The translations under genes were made by a program, and so were the position numbers. A DNA stretch of 64,000 nucleotides, taken from NCBI GenBank assembly GCA_036268485.1, contig DATAUC010000038.1, positions 186,001-250,000 on the forward strand, written 5' to 3'. This DNA is from Bog-473 sp036268485 (GTDB lineage Bacteria > Actinomycetota > Acidimicrobiia > Acidimicrobiales > RAAP-2). The notes beneath the pieces are model-generated. The model was not told where the DNA came from. It did no database searches and saw nothing but the letters and a program-made list of their open reading frames with translations. Shown one piece after another: positions 51,223-60,336 of this stretch; the first letter of the stretch is position 1, and each line of letters begins with the position of its first letter.

Positions 51223-51831
51223 CTACAGATGGATGCTCTGCGTACCGGCGGCGACGGGTAGGCGGACGGGCCAGGCGCTGGCATTGCTCACATCATCCCA
51301 GCGGACATCGGCGAAGTCCGCCCCCGAGCAGTAGGCCCGCAAGGCGCGAATAGTTCCCCCATGCGTAATGACAATGACTTCCCCCTGGTGAGACCGAGCC
51401 TGCAGGCGGTCCACAAAAGCAACCACCCGCCGGTACAGATCCTCCAGGGACTCGCCACCATCGGGTCGAGCGTGGACACTCACGATTCGGTCGCCACTGA
51501 TGCCGACCTTTTCTGGCCGCTGTGCACTCAATGGAAGGCCCTCATTGACCCCAAAGCATCGCTCGCGCAAGGCCGGATCGGTGGTGATGGTGACGCCCAG
51601 GGCGGTCTGAAAGATCTCTGCCGTCTGTTGGGCGCGCCGGAGGTCGCTGGCATAGATGACACTGATCGCTCGATCCAGGAACGGCTTCACGGCCTCTTCC
51701 GCTTGCTGTCGGCCCACCTCGGTAAGAACGGGTTCGTCGGAATGACCCTGCACGAGACCGAGCACGTTCCACGTGCTCTCTCCATGCCGAACCAACCAAC
51801 ATGGCTCACCCGCTTCTGAATTCCACTCCAC
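51223..51831 (-). CDS. Histidine phosphatase, first gene of the comA operon
   Basis: A 202-residue branch-1 histidine phosphatase: WLVRHGESTWN holds the phospho-accepting His, SDLRRAQQTAEIF the Arg, LRERCFGVNEG the proton donor region and VITHGGTIRA the second His, as in GpmB/CobC-like phosphatases. In the archaeal pathway ComB, a different fold, removes the phosphate from phosphosulfolactate. This enzyme precedes comA by 25 nt, so it could substitute for ComB (inference). Confidence 0.82.
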   Translation of the reverse strand: MEWNSEAGEPCWLVRHGESTWNVLGLVQGHSDEPVLTEVGRQQAEEAVKPFLDRAISVIYASDLRRAQQTAEIFQTALGVTITTDPALRERCFGVNEGLPLSAQRPEKVGISGDRIVSVHARPDGGESLEDLYRRVVAFVDRLQARSHQGEVIVITHGGTIRALRAYCSGADFADVRWDDVSNASAWPVRLPVAAGTQSIHL

Positions 51832-52156
51832 TCCCTATAAGCATGGCCAATTCCTCTGGGCTTCGACTGTGAACGCGCCGAGAACTCCAGCAGAGTTGCC
51901 CGGTTGCGGAGACGGCAAATGAACAAACAGCCAGGTCAGACGGCATCGAGCTGGCCCTTGGGGGGCCTGCTCGCGGCCGTCACGAACCTGGGAAACCCCT
52001 GGGATTCTCGCTCGACCGCAACCACCCCCGGCCGCATGCCCGCGACTGTCCCTCAGAGCGCGCCGACGGCCGTCGTCCACGCCAAGAACAGACCGGTCTG
52101 CTCCAAGCCCTCCGACCTCCGGGAAGCCCTGGGCTGACGGCGGTGTTGTACCTCAC
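51832..52156. other. 325-bp divergent intergenic region without a supported gene
   Basis: It lies between the divergent phosphatase and the flavin oxidoreductase. Reading frames of up to 81 codons exist on both strands, but they show no homology, motif or clear start signal. It should contain the promoters for both sides; TATAGG near the phosphatase start is the only AT-rich element noticed. Confidence 0.5.
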
Positions 52157-53176
52157 ATGGTGCCGCTCTCAATCCTCGATCTGGCCACCGTCTCCACCGG
52201 GTCGACGCCGGCCCAAGCCCTGGCCGAGACCACCCGCTTGGCCGTGGAGGTCGAGCGGTTGGGCTTCCATCGACTGTGGGTGGCCGAACACCACGGCATG
52301 GCGGCGGTGGCGAGCTCGGCGCCGGCTGTGCTGATTGCCCACTTGGCCAACGCCACTACGACCATCCGGGTGGGCTCCGGTGGGGTCATGCTGCCCAACC
52401 ACGCCCCGTTGGTGGTGGCTGAGCAGTTCGGCACCTTGGAGGCGCTGCATCCGGGCCGCATCGATCTCGGCCTCGGCCGGGCACCGGGCACGGACCAGGT
52501 CACGGCGCGGGCCCTACGCCGGAGTAGCGACCTCGGTGCTGACCGTTTTCCTGATGACGTCGTTGAACTCATTCGCTATCTGGCCGAAACCGAGGGCCCG
52601 CCGGGACATCCGTCGGCCACTCCGGGCCACGGCTATCTCCCCGAAGTGTGGTTGCTGGGCTCGTCGCTTTTCAGCGCGCAGTTGGCGGGGATGCTTGGAC
52701 TGCCCTTCTCGTTTGCGTACCACTTCAGCCCCGCCCTGCTCGACCAGGCACTGGAGACCTACCGCTCATCGTTCCGGCCTTCGTTCCTTCACACCGAACC
52801 TCGGGCCATGGTGGCGGTCACCGTTCTGTGTGCCCCGACCGACGAGGAAGCGCGCTGGCTCTCCGGCGCATCAGCGCTCAGCATCTTGCGGTTGCGCACC
52901 GGCCGGATGGGACTCTTCCCCTCGCCGGAGGAGGCGGAGGAATATCAGTACTTCCCCGCCGAAGCGGCCATCGTGGAGGAGGCCATGGCGTCGCATCTGA
53001 TCGGCGATCCGGCCACCGTGTCTGCGGGCCTGCACGCTTTGGTCCAGCGAACGGATGCGGACGAGATCATGCTCTCAACGAGAGCCCATTCCTATGCATC
53101 TCGGCTCCAGTCCCTGACCCTGGTGGCCCAATCCTGGGATGCCGCCTCTGTGGATCAGGCAGCGCAGAGAGCCTGA
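52157..53176 (+). CDS. LLM-class flavin-dependent oxidoreductase (MsnO8-like)
   Basis: A 339-residue luciferase-like monooxygenase: PLSILDLATVSTGSTPAQAL at the start, HRLWVAEHHGMAAVASSAP, GVMLPNHAPLVVAEQFGTLE, and GRIDLGLGRAPGTD, all characteristic of the MsnO8/LuxA-like group using FMN or F420. A TACCTC element sits close to the start; whether ATG 52157 or GTG 52160 is used is unclear. The substrate is unknown. Confidence 0.85.
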   Translation: MVPLSILDLATVSTGSTPAQALAETTRLAVEVERLGFHRLWVAEHHGMAAVASSAPAVLIAHLANATTTIRVGSGGVMLPNHAPLVVAEQFGTLEALHPGRIDLGLGRAPGTDQVTARALRRSSDLGADRFPDDVVELIRYLAETEGPPGHPSATPGHGYLPEVWLLGSSLFSAQLAGMLGLPFSFAYHFSPALLDQALETYRSSFRPSFLHTEPRAMVAVTVLCAPTDEEARWLSGASALSILRLRTGRMGLFPSPEEAEEYQYFPAEAAIVEEAMASHLIGDPATVSAGLHALVQRTDADEIMLSTRAHSYASRLQSLTLVAQSWDAASVDQAAQRA

Positions 53177-53177
53177 T

Positions 53178-53576
53178 TCAGGGCTGGGGCACTTCCAGCC
53201 CCAGTGCGTGGTACACCCGCTCACGAAAAATGGCGTACTGACTGTCGACGATCCATGACACCTGAGGAGGCCCCTCCACGACGATCGGCTCCTGGACGAC
53301 CTCACCACCTTGAAATTGCTCACGGGTGAGGTCGACATCGAAACCTGGAAGCCGATTCCAGTAGTGGAAACCCTGCCGATCCCCGCTCGGGTAGAGGACT
53401 TCGGCCTCGAGCAACTGACCGCCGATGAGATCTCGCACCACCAGTGAGGTAACGGCGCACTGCCCGCTGGCCGGGTTGGCCGTCGTCCAGTTGGGCACAT
53501 CGATGGGATCGCAAGTCTCGATCGACCACGAGAGGCGAATGGCTGCCTCGACCGCGCTAAACGTCAGGTCCGACAC
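53178..53576 (-). CDS. YunG-like protein of unknown function
   Basis: A 132-residue protein. A conserved Cys in GQCAVTSLVVRDLIGG, a His in GFHYWNRLPG and the VDLTREQF segment resemble YunG of Bacillus and suggest a papain-like fold with a Cys/His pair. The activity is unknown. It converges with the flavin gene and is followed by 253 bp that end in the flippase promoter. Confidence 0.6.
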   Translation of the reverse strand: MSDLTFSAVEAAIRLSWSIETCDPIDVPNWTTANPASGQCAVTSLVVRDLIGGQLLEAEVLYPSGDRQGFHYWNRLPGFDVDLTREQFQGGEVVQEPIVVEGPPQVSWIVDSQYAIFRERVYHALGLEVPQP

Positions 53577-53817
53577 GTCGTCTGATCATCACGGAAAGAG
53601 GCGGCCTGAAATTCATCTGCTTCCAGTTAACACCCTGGCCAGACGATGCGATTCAGGCTGTGACTGCTCCAACGAAACTCGGGGTTTCCTCCAGTGCAAT
53701 CCTCCAACGGCCATGTGGATGACGGACAACGTGGACCCCGGGGTCGCGCCAACGGGAGAGCCTGACCAGGCTTTGCTGCCCTCGCAATTCAGCCAAGATC
53801 GCGGTAGGCCCCTGTTC

Positions 53818-53832
53818 TAAGGTTCTCCCATG
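53818..53832 (+). promoter_or_regulatory. Leaderless promoter of the flippase leader ORF
   Basis: TAAGGT (53818-53823), six bases, then ATG 53830. The remainder of the 53577-53829 gap shows no gene. Confidence 0.5.
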
Positions 53833-53910
53833 AGTTCGCTTTCGGCGGCAAGCCGACTCACGCGTGTCGCCAACGCGCCTACGTCGAGCCCGTCCACGCT
53901 CTGGCCATGA
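53830..53910 (+). CDS. 26-residue leader ORF coupled to the flippase gene
   Basis: ATG 53830 to TGA 53910 encodes MSSLSAASRLTRVANAPTSS followed by PSTLWP. It sits six bases after a -10 element and its stop overlaps the flippase start as ATGA (53907-53910). The flippase gene has no Shine-Dalgarno site of its own, so it may depend on re-initiation after this ORF. Confidence 0.55.
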   Translation: MSSLSAASRLTRVANAPTSSPSTLWP

Positions 53911-55253
53911 CCCAAGTCGCCCCGCCATCCGTACGTGGGTTCGCCACCCGATTACGAGAGGCCTTGGCCTCGGGACCCTATGCCTCGCTGAACAAGAGTC
54001 TCCTGGCCCGCGTCTCTGTATTCGCGCCGTCTCTCGTCTCGTCACTCCTCATCGCACGCCTCGTGCTCGTGCATTTCGGGGCAACCCAGTACGCCACCTA
54101 CACCTTGGCCCTGGCCCTCATCGCCATCTATCCGCTGAACGATGTCGGCGTAGGAGCACCGATCATCTCTTCCATGGCGGCGGACGGCGAGGTGTCCGAG
54201 TCGGTCAACCGACAAGCTCTGACGGCGGCCCGGCTCTTCGGCGCCTCCACCGTGGCGCTCTGTGGAGCCGTATTCCTCGTCGCCATGTTCGGCGTCTGGC
54301 ACGACGTCGTCGGCAACATCGGAATGGGCTCCTTCATCGGTTTGAGTTTTTGCGGGGTCTTCTACGCTCTTTCGTTTGTCCCCTCCCTGAGCCAGAGCTT
54401 GCTGCTCGGGGGCCACAAGAACCATGTGTCGATGATCCTGCAGGGCGTGCAGAGCCTGCTCTCACTCTTCGCTGTGATTTCGATTCTCCTTCTGAAGGGT
54501 CGGGGGGATCTTGTCCCCGCTATTCCGGGTTTCACGCTGCTGATCGTCAACCTCATCGGCGTGTGGCTGAGCGGGCGCCTCCTCAGGTTCAACTGGGGAT
54601 CACTCATGGCCCGCCTGGCCCGACCCAAGCGATTCCCGGGACTTTCCATCCGCACGTATTCGCTTCCGATGCTGATCATCACCACGGTGCTGCCGTTGGC
54701 TTGGCAAAGCGACCGACTGGTCTTGAGTCACATCCTCAACACCCAAGCAGTAGTCAACTACTCCATCACCTTTCAGATATTCACTCCGATCATCGCCCTG
54801 GCCGTTGCGGCAGCCCAACCACTCTGGCCGGTCTATGCCGCCCAGCGGGCGGGAAAGGGTTCGGCACCCAATGTGGCCAAACTGGTGGGGATCTTTACCC
54901 TCAGTGCGGCAGTCGTCGGATCCATCCTGGTCATCTGCACGCCGTATCTGGCGGCTCTCATCAGTGGCAACAGGGCACATGTCGGTTTAGAGCTGCCGCT
55001 CTGTGCCATGTTCATGACCGTGGCGGTCGCGGCGCACTACCCGCTGGGCGTCTATCTCACGGACCGGAAGGGTCTGCGCTATCAGGCCATCTGCTGCACG
55101 GTCGCCCTTCCGATCAATGTCTCACTCTCCATCTGGCTATCCAAGACCGTTGGGCCGGCCGGTCCGTTGCTGGGTACGGCGATCGCCTTTTCCTTGTGCC
55201 AACTGATTCCGTATTTCGTCTACCTGCGGGCAGAGTCTCAGCCTTCGCGTTGA
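53907..55253 (+). CDS. Polysaccharide flippase (Wzx/MATE-like, MOP superfamily)
   Basis: A 448-residue protein with about 12-14 membrane helices and a short basic start. LNDVGVGAPIISSMAADGE and the Ser/Leu-rich pattern of helices suggest a MOP superfamily lipid-linked glycan exporter. The start ATG at 53907 overlaps the leader-ORF stop. It forms the left edge of a polysaccharide locus with the pyruvyl transferase and GT2 operon. The related N-terminal domain of the 920-residue fusion protein (60333..63095) makes this the second flippase-like module here. Confidence 0.82.
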   Translation: MTQVAPPSVRGFATRLREALASGPYASLNKSLLARVSVFAPSLVSSLLIARLVLVHFGATQYATYTLALALIAIYPLNDVGVGAPIISSMAADGEVSESVNRQALTAARLFGASTVALCGAVFLVAMFGVWHDVVGNIGMGSFIGLSFCGVFYALSFVPSLSQSLLLGGHKNHVSMILQGVQSLLSLFAVISILLLKGRGDLVPAIPGFTLLIVNLIGVWLSGRLLRFNWGSLMARLARPKRFPGLSIRTYSLPMLIITTVLPLAWQSDRLVLSHILNTQAVVNYSITFQIFTPIIALAVAAAQPLWPVYAAQRAGKGSAPNVAKLVGIFTLSAAVVGSILVICTPYLAALISGNRAHVGLELPLCAMFMTVAVAAHYPLGVYLTDRKGLRYQAICCTVALPINVSLSIWLSKTVGPAGPLLGTAIAFSLCQLIPYFVYLRAESQPSR

Positions 55254-55441
55254 GGGCGTGCCGCGGCCCACCCGATCAATTCCTGCGCCCGGCAACCATG
55301 CACTGAAGGGCACTCCGCACTTTTTGCACTTGCACCCGTTTCACAACCTTCGGCAAACAGGGCGGCAACATCGGTTGGACACACTGTTCCTCTGAGGCGC
55401 ACAGGGCGCCGAACACGCGTAACCAAAGGAACAGGTGCAGC

Positions 55442-56260
55442 ATGGCGGTTCGATCTGCGGAACACGGCTTCAGCATTCGACCATGGGCGCTGCGGCGAAC
55501 TCGAGCCGCTGCCGTCCTTGGTGCCGGTCTTGCCCTCCTGGCCGGCGTGGCCCTGGGCGCGCCCTCGGCTGGCGCCAGCACCAAGTCTGCCGCCAAGGCC
55601 AACGCCAAGGCCACCAACAACCTGGTCGATGACGCCCTCTACGACGCATTGACCAGCGGGTTCGTCCACGAGGTGTCGACCTTCAGCGGCCAGGGTGAAA
55701 CCCTCAAGATGGTCAACGACATCGGCGCCAACGAGGGGCAGCAGACGCTGGTCAGCGGCGCGGCATTCGGACAGGTCATGGTGATCGGCCATCAGACCTT
55801 CGTGCGCGGCAATACGCAGGCGCTCGTCACTCTCTTCAGTCTTTCCAAGTCGGTCGGTGCCACGGATGCCGACCAGTGGATCCTGGTCCCACCGAGCAAT
55901 CGTCGCTACGGCGACATCAGCGGTGCGGTGACACTCAAGTCCGACTTCAACCAGTTGCCGATTCCCAATCGCCTCACCTCCGGCTCACCCTTGGAGCGGG
56001 ACGGACTGCGCGTGATCCCCGTTCGAGGAACCATCGCGGCCACCAAGCACGACACGGCACTGCACCTGACCATGTACATCACCGCCTCCAAGAACAACCC
56101 GATCCCGGTCGGCTTGACGGTCACGGTTGACCACACCACCCAGACGGTGGCGTGGACCCAATGGGGTGAGACACCAACGTTGACGGCCCCCACCACCACC
56201 ATCTCGTTGCCGGCCAACACATCCGGCTCAACCAATTCGGCGACGGTGACAGCCGTATAG
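55442..56260 (+). CDS. Secreted protein of unknown function
   Basis: A 272-residue secreted protein with a signal peptide (AAAVLGAGLALLAGVALG, cleavage near GASTKS). The mature part is beta-rich with no recognised catalytic motif; its size and two-domain look could fit a LolA/LppX-like lipid carrier, which is only a suggestion. The start at 55442 has an AGGAACAGG site upstream. The gap 55254-55441 holds no gene. It lies directly before the SGNH hydrolase gene (64 bp). Confidence 0.55.
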   Translation: MAVRSAEHGFSIRPWALRRTRAAAVLGAGLALLAGVALGAPSAGASTKSAAKANAKATNNLVDDALYDALTSGFVHEVSTFSGQGETLKMVNDIGANEGQQTLVSGAAFGQVMVIGHQTFVRGNTQALVTLFSLSKSVGATDADQWILVPPSNRRYGDISGAVTLKSDFNQLPIPNRLTSGSPLERDGLRVIPVRGTIAATKHDTALHLTMYITASKNNPIPVGLTVTVDHTTQTVAWTQWGETPTLTAPTTTISLPANTSGSTNSATVTAV

Positions 56261-56324
56261 CCGTTGGACAGCAGCGCATTCGAGGAATCTCGCCCAAGGG
56301 GCGAACGACGGAAGGGGAAATGGC

Positions 56325-57518
56325 ATGACCAATCGGAAGAATCACGACCAGAAACATCGAGCGGGAGGACGCCGCACCATCGGACGGGGGTGGGCGATTC
56401 GGGCCGGCGCCATCGGCATGACGCTCTTCGCCGTGCTCTTAGGCACGGTACAAGCGCCGACGGGTGCCGGGGCGCAAGCCACGACGGTTTCGCCGTTTGT
56501 GGCCCTCGACTCCACGTGGTCCAACGTGGTTGCCTCGGCCAACCAGGGAAAGTCCCCGTCGATCGCCTTCTACGGTGACTCAATCACGGCGGGCTACTTC
56601 GCGTCGAACCCGGGCACGACTGACTTTGTGTCGGATTTCCGCACCTTTACGTCTGCCTACCAGGCGCCGGCATCAACCGGATGGGAATTCGCCAGTGCCT
56701 CACTTCCCGTCTACACCAAGGTCAGCGGAGGATGGAACATCATTCCGAACACCGACGCCGGCTTCATGGGCGACGGTGTCGGGTATGGGGCTGTCGGCAC
56801 GTCCGGCTCCTACACGTTCGGCCCGGTGGAAGCCTCTTCATTCAATGTGATGCTCAACATCGCACCGGTAACTGGAGCATTCGGCTATCAGATCGACAAG
56901 GGTCCCGTTAAGTCAATCGGTGGTTCAGGGGCCAACGGCACAAAGGTGACCACGGTCTCGGCGGGCACGCCCGGGCTCCACACCATCACCTTCACGACGT
57001 CGACCGCCGGCCTGACCGGGCCCGCCCTGGTCGTGGGCGTGGAGCCGGTGTTGAATACCGGCTCGGTGGTCGTGACCCGGGGCGGGATTGGCGGGATGCA
57101 GTCCAGTGGGCCTGGAGCGGGTACTCCGAGCTTTGCCGGATACGAGGTAGCCGAGACACTGCCGGCGCCCACCATCTCCGTCTTCATATTTGGCAGCAAC
57201 GACTGGTACGCCGGTACTCCGGTGGCCACCTTCCAAAACAATCTTGTCGGGATGGTGAACGCGGCGCGCGCAGCGGGGAGTTCCCCCGTGCTCATGGTGC
57301 CGCCGGCGCCTGAATACTCCACCGTGGCCACGTCGGTCGCACCCTTCACCTCCTACGAGAACGCCATCGTGGCCGTGGGGAACTCCATGAACGTACCGGT
57401 CATCAATCTGGCCCAAGACCTGGGCCCGTGGAGTTCGACGTACATGGCCGATCCGTACCACCCGAACGACCTGGGTTACGAGTACCTCGCCGCCTACGTG
57501 TTCGTCGCTCTGAACTGA
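56325..57518 (+). CDS. Secreted SGNH/GDSL hydrolase
   Basis: A 397-residue secreted esterase. Motifs: FYGDSITAGYF (Ser), GSNDWYAG (Gly-x-Asn-Asp) and DPYHPNDLGYEYLA (Asp and His), the full SGNH triad. A carbohydrate-binding-like insertion of about 130 residues lies between blocks I and III. The signal peptide is preceded by a basic stretch, and GGAAGGGG precedes the ATG. It probably removes acyl groups from a polysaccharide, judging from the locus. Confidence 0.85.
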   Translation: MTNRKNHDQKHRAGGRRTIGRGWAIRAGAIGMTLFAVLLGTVQAPTGAGAQATTVSPFVALDSTWSNVVASANQGKSPSIAFYGDSITAGYFASNPGTTDFVSDFRTFTSAYQAPASTGWEFASASLPVYTKVSGGWNIIPNTDAGFMGDGVGYGAVGTSGSYTFGPVEASSFNVMLNIAPVTGAFGYQIDKGPVKSIGGSGANGTKVTTVSAGTPGLHTITFTTSTAGLTGPALVVGVEPVLNTGSVVVTRGGIGGMQSSGPGAGTPSFAGYEVAETLPAPTISVFIFGSNDWYAGTPVATFQNNLVGMVNAARAAGSSPVLMVPPAPEYSTVATSVAPFTSYENAIVAVGNSMNVPVINLAQDLGPWSSTYMADPYHPNDLGYEYLAAYVFVALN

Positions 57519-57556
57519 CGGAGGGATCGTCCGACTGGGGAGTCATCGTTACCGGC

Positions 57557-58786
57557 TCACCCTGAGGCCTGCTTGGTCATCGGGGCGCACGGGGTCAACC
57601 AGTTGGTATCGAGCAGGATCCGCCCCAGTGCGACCCAGGCATCGCCGTAGTAGGTGTGCCCCCGCCGGGACTGGGCGTCGGCCTGGGCCAGAAGCCGGGC
57701 CGAGGTGGCGGCATGTCCGGCCGAACGGGCGGCCGCGGCGGCGGCCACCAGCCCCACGGGGTTGACCAGGGTGGAGGTGGCCGACCCCGAGAGCGAATAG
57801 GACAGGCGGGCCCCGTTGCCGGCGGCGCCGGAGAGGGTGGGCCAGGCGCTGGCGGAGATGGCCTTTTCACCGGCCGTGCAGCCGGCGGCAAACCAGATCG
57901 GGACACGCTGCGCGTCCAGCCCGTAGGCCGGCGCGCCCGTGCCCGAGGCCGAGCCTTCGGGCTTGACGGCACCGGAGGCGTCAACGTCAACCCAGTTGGC
58001 CGGCAGGTGCGCACCGCTGCCTGAGATCACAGACTGCACCAGGGTCGTGGAGTCGGTGGCCAGTGTCGACCACTCGGCGTTGCCGGTGGCATTGCCCAGC
58101 GCGCCCATGGCCTCGGTGGAGAGATAGCTGGGGTCGACCACGGCCGGCGAACTGGTGGCCCAGGGACCGGCCACCAATTGGGGCTGGCCGGCAATGGTCA
58201 CCGTCTCCTTGGCAAGCACGGCCGAGGCCACCTTGAGCGCGGCGGCGCGATAAGCCGAGTCGTGAAACTTCTGGCTACCCAACAACAGTGCCCACGCCGT
58301 CTGGAGATCGGCGTCGGTGGCCGGCTGGGTGCCCACCACCTTTCCGTTGTTCCAGTGGTAGGCGAAGAGGGCGCTCGGCTCCTGCAGATTAGCGGCATCC
58401 CATTGCCAGACCTTGGCGAACGTCGCCTCGTCGCCGATCGCCGCGGCCAGAAGCATGGCGTAGCCCTGACCCTCACTCACGGTGTCGCTCCCCTGGTCCC
58501 GCCGCACGACGCGACCGTCCCCCGCCACGTATCGAGTAAGGAAGGCCTTGGCGTCGGCGTCGGCCTGCTTCAGCGCGCTCGTGCTCTCGTGAATGATCGG
58601 AGCGATCGGGGAACGGCCCCCCTCGAGGGAGAGGCCGGTGATTCCCGCCACGAAGACCAGGAGCAGCACAACGGCGGTCAGCATGCGACGAGTGGCCCCG
58701 CGGCGGTGCTCGGGTGGTCGCGGCGGCGGACGGAAACCGGAGCCGTCCGTCTCGGTCGGGAAGGGTTGGGTCAGGGTCGAGGTCAT
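57557..58786 (-). CDS. Membrane-anchored GH8 endoglucanase (BcsZ-like)
   Basis: A 409-residue protein: cytoplasmic 34 residues, a membrane helix at about 35-52 and a GH8 catalytic domain outside. The catalytic acid is E105 (VSEGQGYAMLLAA) and the base is in ATDADLQTAWALL (D158 or D160). In bacterial cellulose operons GH8 (BcsZ) trims the nascent glucan. Its start overlaps the GT2 stop as ATGA, so the two are co-translated. This supports a beta-1,4-glucan product for the GT2. Confidence 0.88.
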   Translation of the reverse strand: MTSTLTQPFPTETDGSGFRPPPRPPEHRRGATRRMLTAVVLLLVFVAGITGLSLEGGRSPIAPIIHESTSALKQADADAKAFLTRYVAGDGRVVRRDQGSDTVSEGQGYAMLLAAAIGDEATFAKVWQWDAANLQEPSALFAYHWNNGKVVGTQPATDADLQTAWALLLGSQKFHDSAYRAAALKVASAVLAKETVTIAGQPQLVAGPWATSSPAVVDPSYLSTEAMGALGNATGNAEWSTLATDSTTLVQSVISGSGAHLPANWVDVDASGAVKPEGSASGTGAPAYGLDAQRVPIWFAAGCTAGEKAISASAWPTLSGAAGNGARLSYSLSGSATSTLVNPVGLVAAAAAARSAGHAATSARLLAQADAQSRRGHTYYGDAWVALGRILLDTNWLTPCAPMTKQASG

Positions 58787-60336
58787 GCGGCCACGCTTTC
58801 CATGTCAGTGCTCGCTTCGATCGCGGCGTCCTGGGATGCGGCCACGCGGCGGCGCCCAGCGAGGGCCGGCCAGGCGCCCACGAGCAGGACGGAGAGATGC
58901 AACAACGCGAAGGCGACGTTATTGAGCGTCGCTGCGGTGATGCTGCGATCCAGGGCGTACCCGGTGGATGCCAGCAGGAGGCCCATCATGACGAGGGCCG
59001 GGATCACGGTGGCCGGTTGGGCCCCGTCGGCACCGCGCTTGGCCGTCACGACGAAGCGACCCTTGCGCCGGGTGAGGACGAGCACGGTGGACAACACCTG
59101 AAGGGAGAAGTTGGCGATGAGCAGCGCGAAGGCGTCGAAGGTGTAGGCGCCGGCTCCGGCGACAGCCACGGCGGCCAGGCTGACGCAGAAGTAGGGGGCG
59201 AAGTGCAGGAGGAACTGGTCGGCCGACGCACCGGCCAGGGGCTGGCTACCAAAGAAGATGCGGATGGCCGGCAGTGCCATGTAGAGGGCGAAGGTCCAAC
59301 CGGACAGGAAGAACATGGAGGAGAGGAGGTACTGCTGACGCACCCGCCAGGGCAGCTCGGCCCGGATCACCTTGGGCAGGCCCGACAAGCAGCCGCGGGC
59401 CCACCGCTGCTGCTGACTGACGTACGACGCCATGTCCTCAGGTCCCAGACCCTGGGCCAGCACCTCGTTCACGTACACGGAGCGCCACCCCGCTTCGTGC
59501 AGCAGGATGCTGAGTTCGAAGTCCTCGGTGAGCGAGTCCTCGGGGAAGCCGCCGGCCGACTCGATGGCCTCCCGCCGGAACAGCACGTTGGTGCCGCAAC
59601 AGAACATCGCATTCAGGCCGTCCTTGCCACGGGCGATCCCACCAAAGAACAGTGACTGCTGCGACCATGCCGCTTCGGCCAAGCGGGTCGACCCGGCATT
59701 GGCGTAGTACTGCGGCGTCTGCACGAACGCCATGTCGGGCTCCTGCATGTAGCCCAAGGTGGCTTCCAAGAAGCGTTCGTCGGGCACGTGGTCGCAGTCG
59801 AAGACCACCACGAACGGGGCGTCAGAGCGGGCCAGGGCGTGGTTCAGGTTGCCCGCCTTGGCCCCCGTGTTCACGCCGCGGCGCTCGTAGCGGGCGCCGT
59901 TGCGGTTGGCCAGCTCGGCCAGTTCGGGGCGTCCGGCATCATCGAGGAGGTGGACCGTCACGTGGGCGCCCCGCAGGCGCGTGGCAGCTTCCACTGTCGG
60001 GGTGACCACCCACAGTGGCTCGTTGTAGACGGGGATGAGTACGTCGACGCGGGGCAGGGGTCCGGACCAGGCCGGGGCCGCGGGGCGATCACGCCCGTGC
60101 CAGCACGTCCACCAGAAGCCGGCCGCCTGCACCAGGTTGAAGAGCTCGGCCGCCACCAGCAGACCGAACAGGATCGGGTTGCCCACCCGCGACGGCCGCA
60201 GCAACCAGTCGAAGTACCACAGCGCCAACAGCCCGCTCAGGGGCAGCAGGAGGCGCAGCTTCCATTGCACGGCACGCCACTCGCCCGGGCCCTTCCAACG
60301 GGGCGGGGTGAGGCGTGGATCGATTGGCGCGGTCAT
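58783..60336 (-). CDS. Cellulose-synthase-like GT2 glycosyltransferase
   Basis: A 517-residue processive GT2 with two helices before and four to six after the catalytic domain. Motifs: VDVLIPVYNEP, D180-x-D182 in FDCDHVPDE, T270-E-D and Q308-Q-Q-R-W312, the D, D, D, QxxRW set of BcsA-type enzymes. The PilZ domain of BcsA is absent, so c-di-GMP control is not expected through this protein. Its ATG overlaps the upstream gene as ATGA. The product is probably cellulose or another beta-glucan. Confidence 0.9.
   Translation of the reverse strand: MTAPIDPRLTPPRWKGPGEWRAVQWKLRLLLPLSGLLALWYFDWLLRPSRVGNPILFGLLVAAELFNLVQAAGFWWTCWHGRDRPAAPAWSGPLPRVDVLIPVYNEPLWVVTPTVEAATRLRGAHVTVHLLDDAGRPELAELANRNGARYERRGVNTGAKAGNLNHALARSDAPFVVVFDCDHVPDERFLEATLGYMQEPDMAFVQTPQYYANAGSTRLAEAAWSQQSLFFGGIARGKDGLNAMFCCGTNVLFRREAIESAGGFPEDSLTEDFELSILLHEAGWRSVYVNEVLAQGLGPEDMASYVSQQQRWARGCLSGLPKVIRAELPWRVRQQYLLSSMFFLSGWTFALYMALPAIRIFFGSQPLAGASADQFLLHFAPYFCVSLAAVAVAGAGAYTFDAFALLIANFSLQVLSTVLVLTRRKGRFVVTAKRGADGAQPATVIPALVMMGLLLASTGYALDRSITAATLNNVAFALLHLSVLLVGAWPALAGRRRVAASQDAAIEASTDMESVAA

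Noticed and set aside
51904..52137. 77-codon plus-strand open frame between the phosphatase and flavin oxidoreductase genes
   Set aside because: TTG start, Pro/Ser/Thr-rich, no motif or ribosome binding site.
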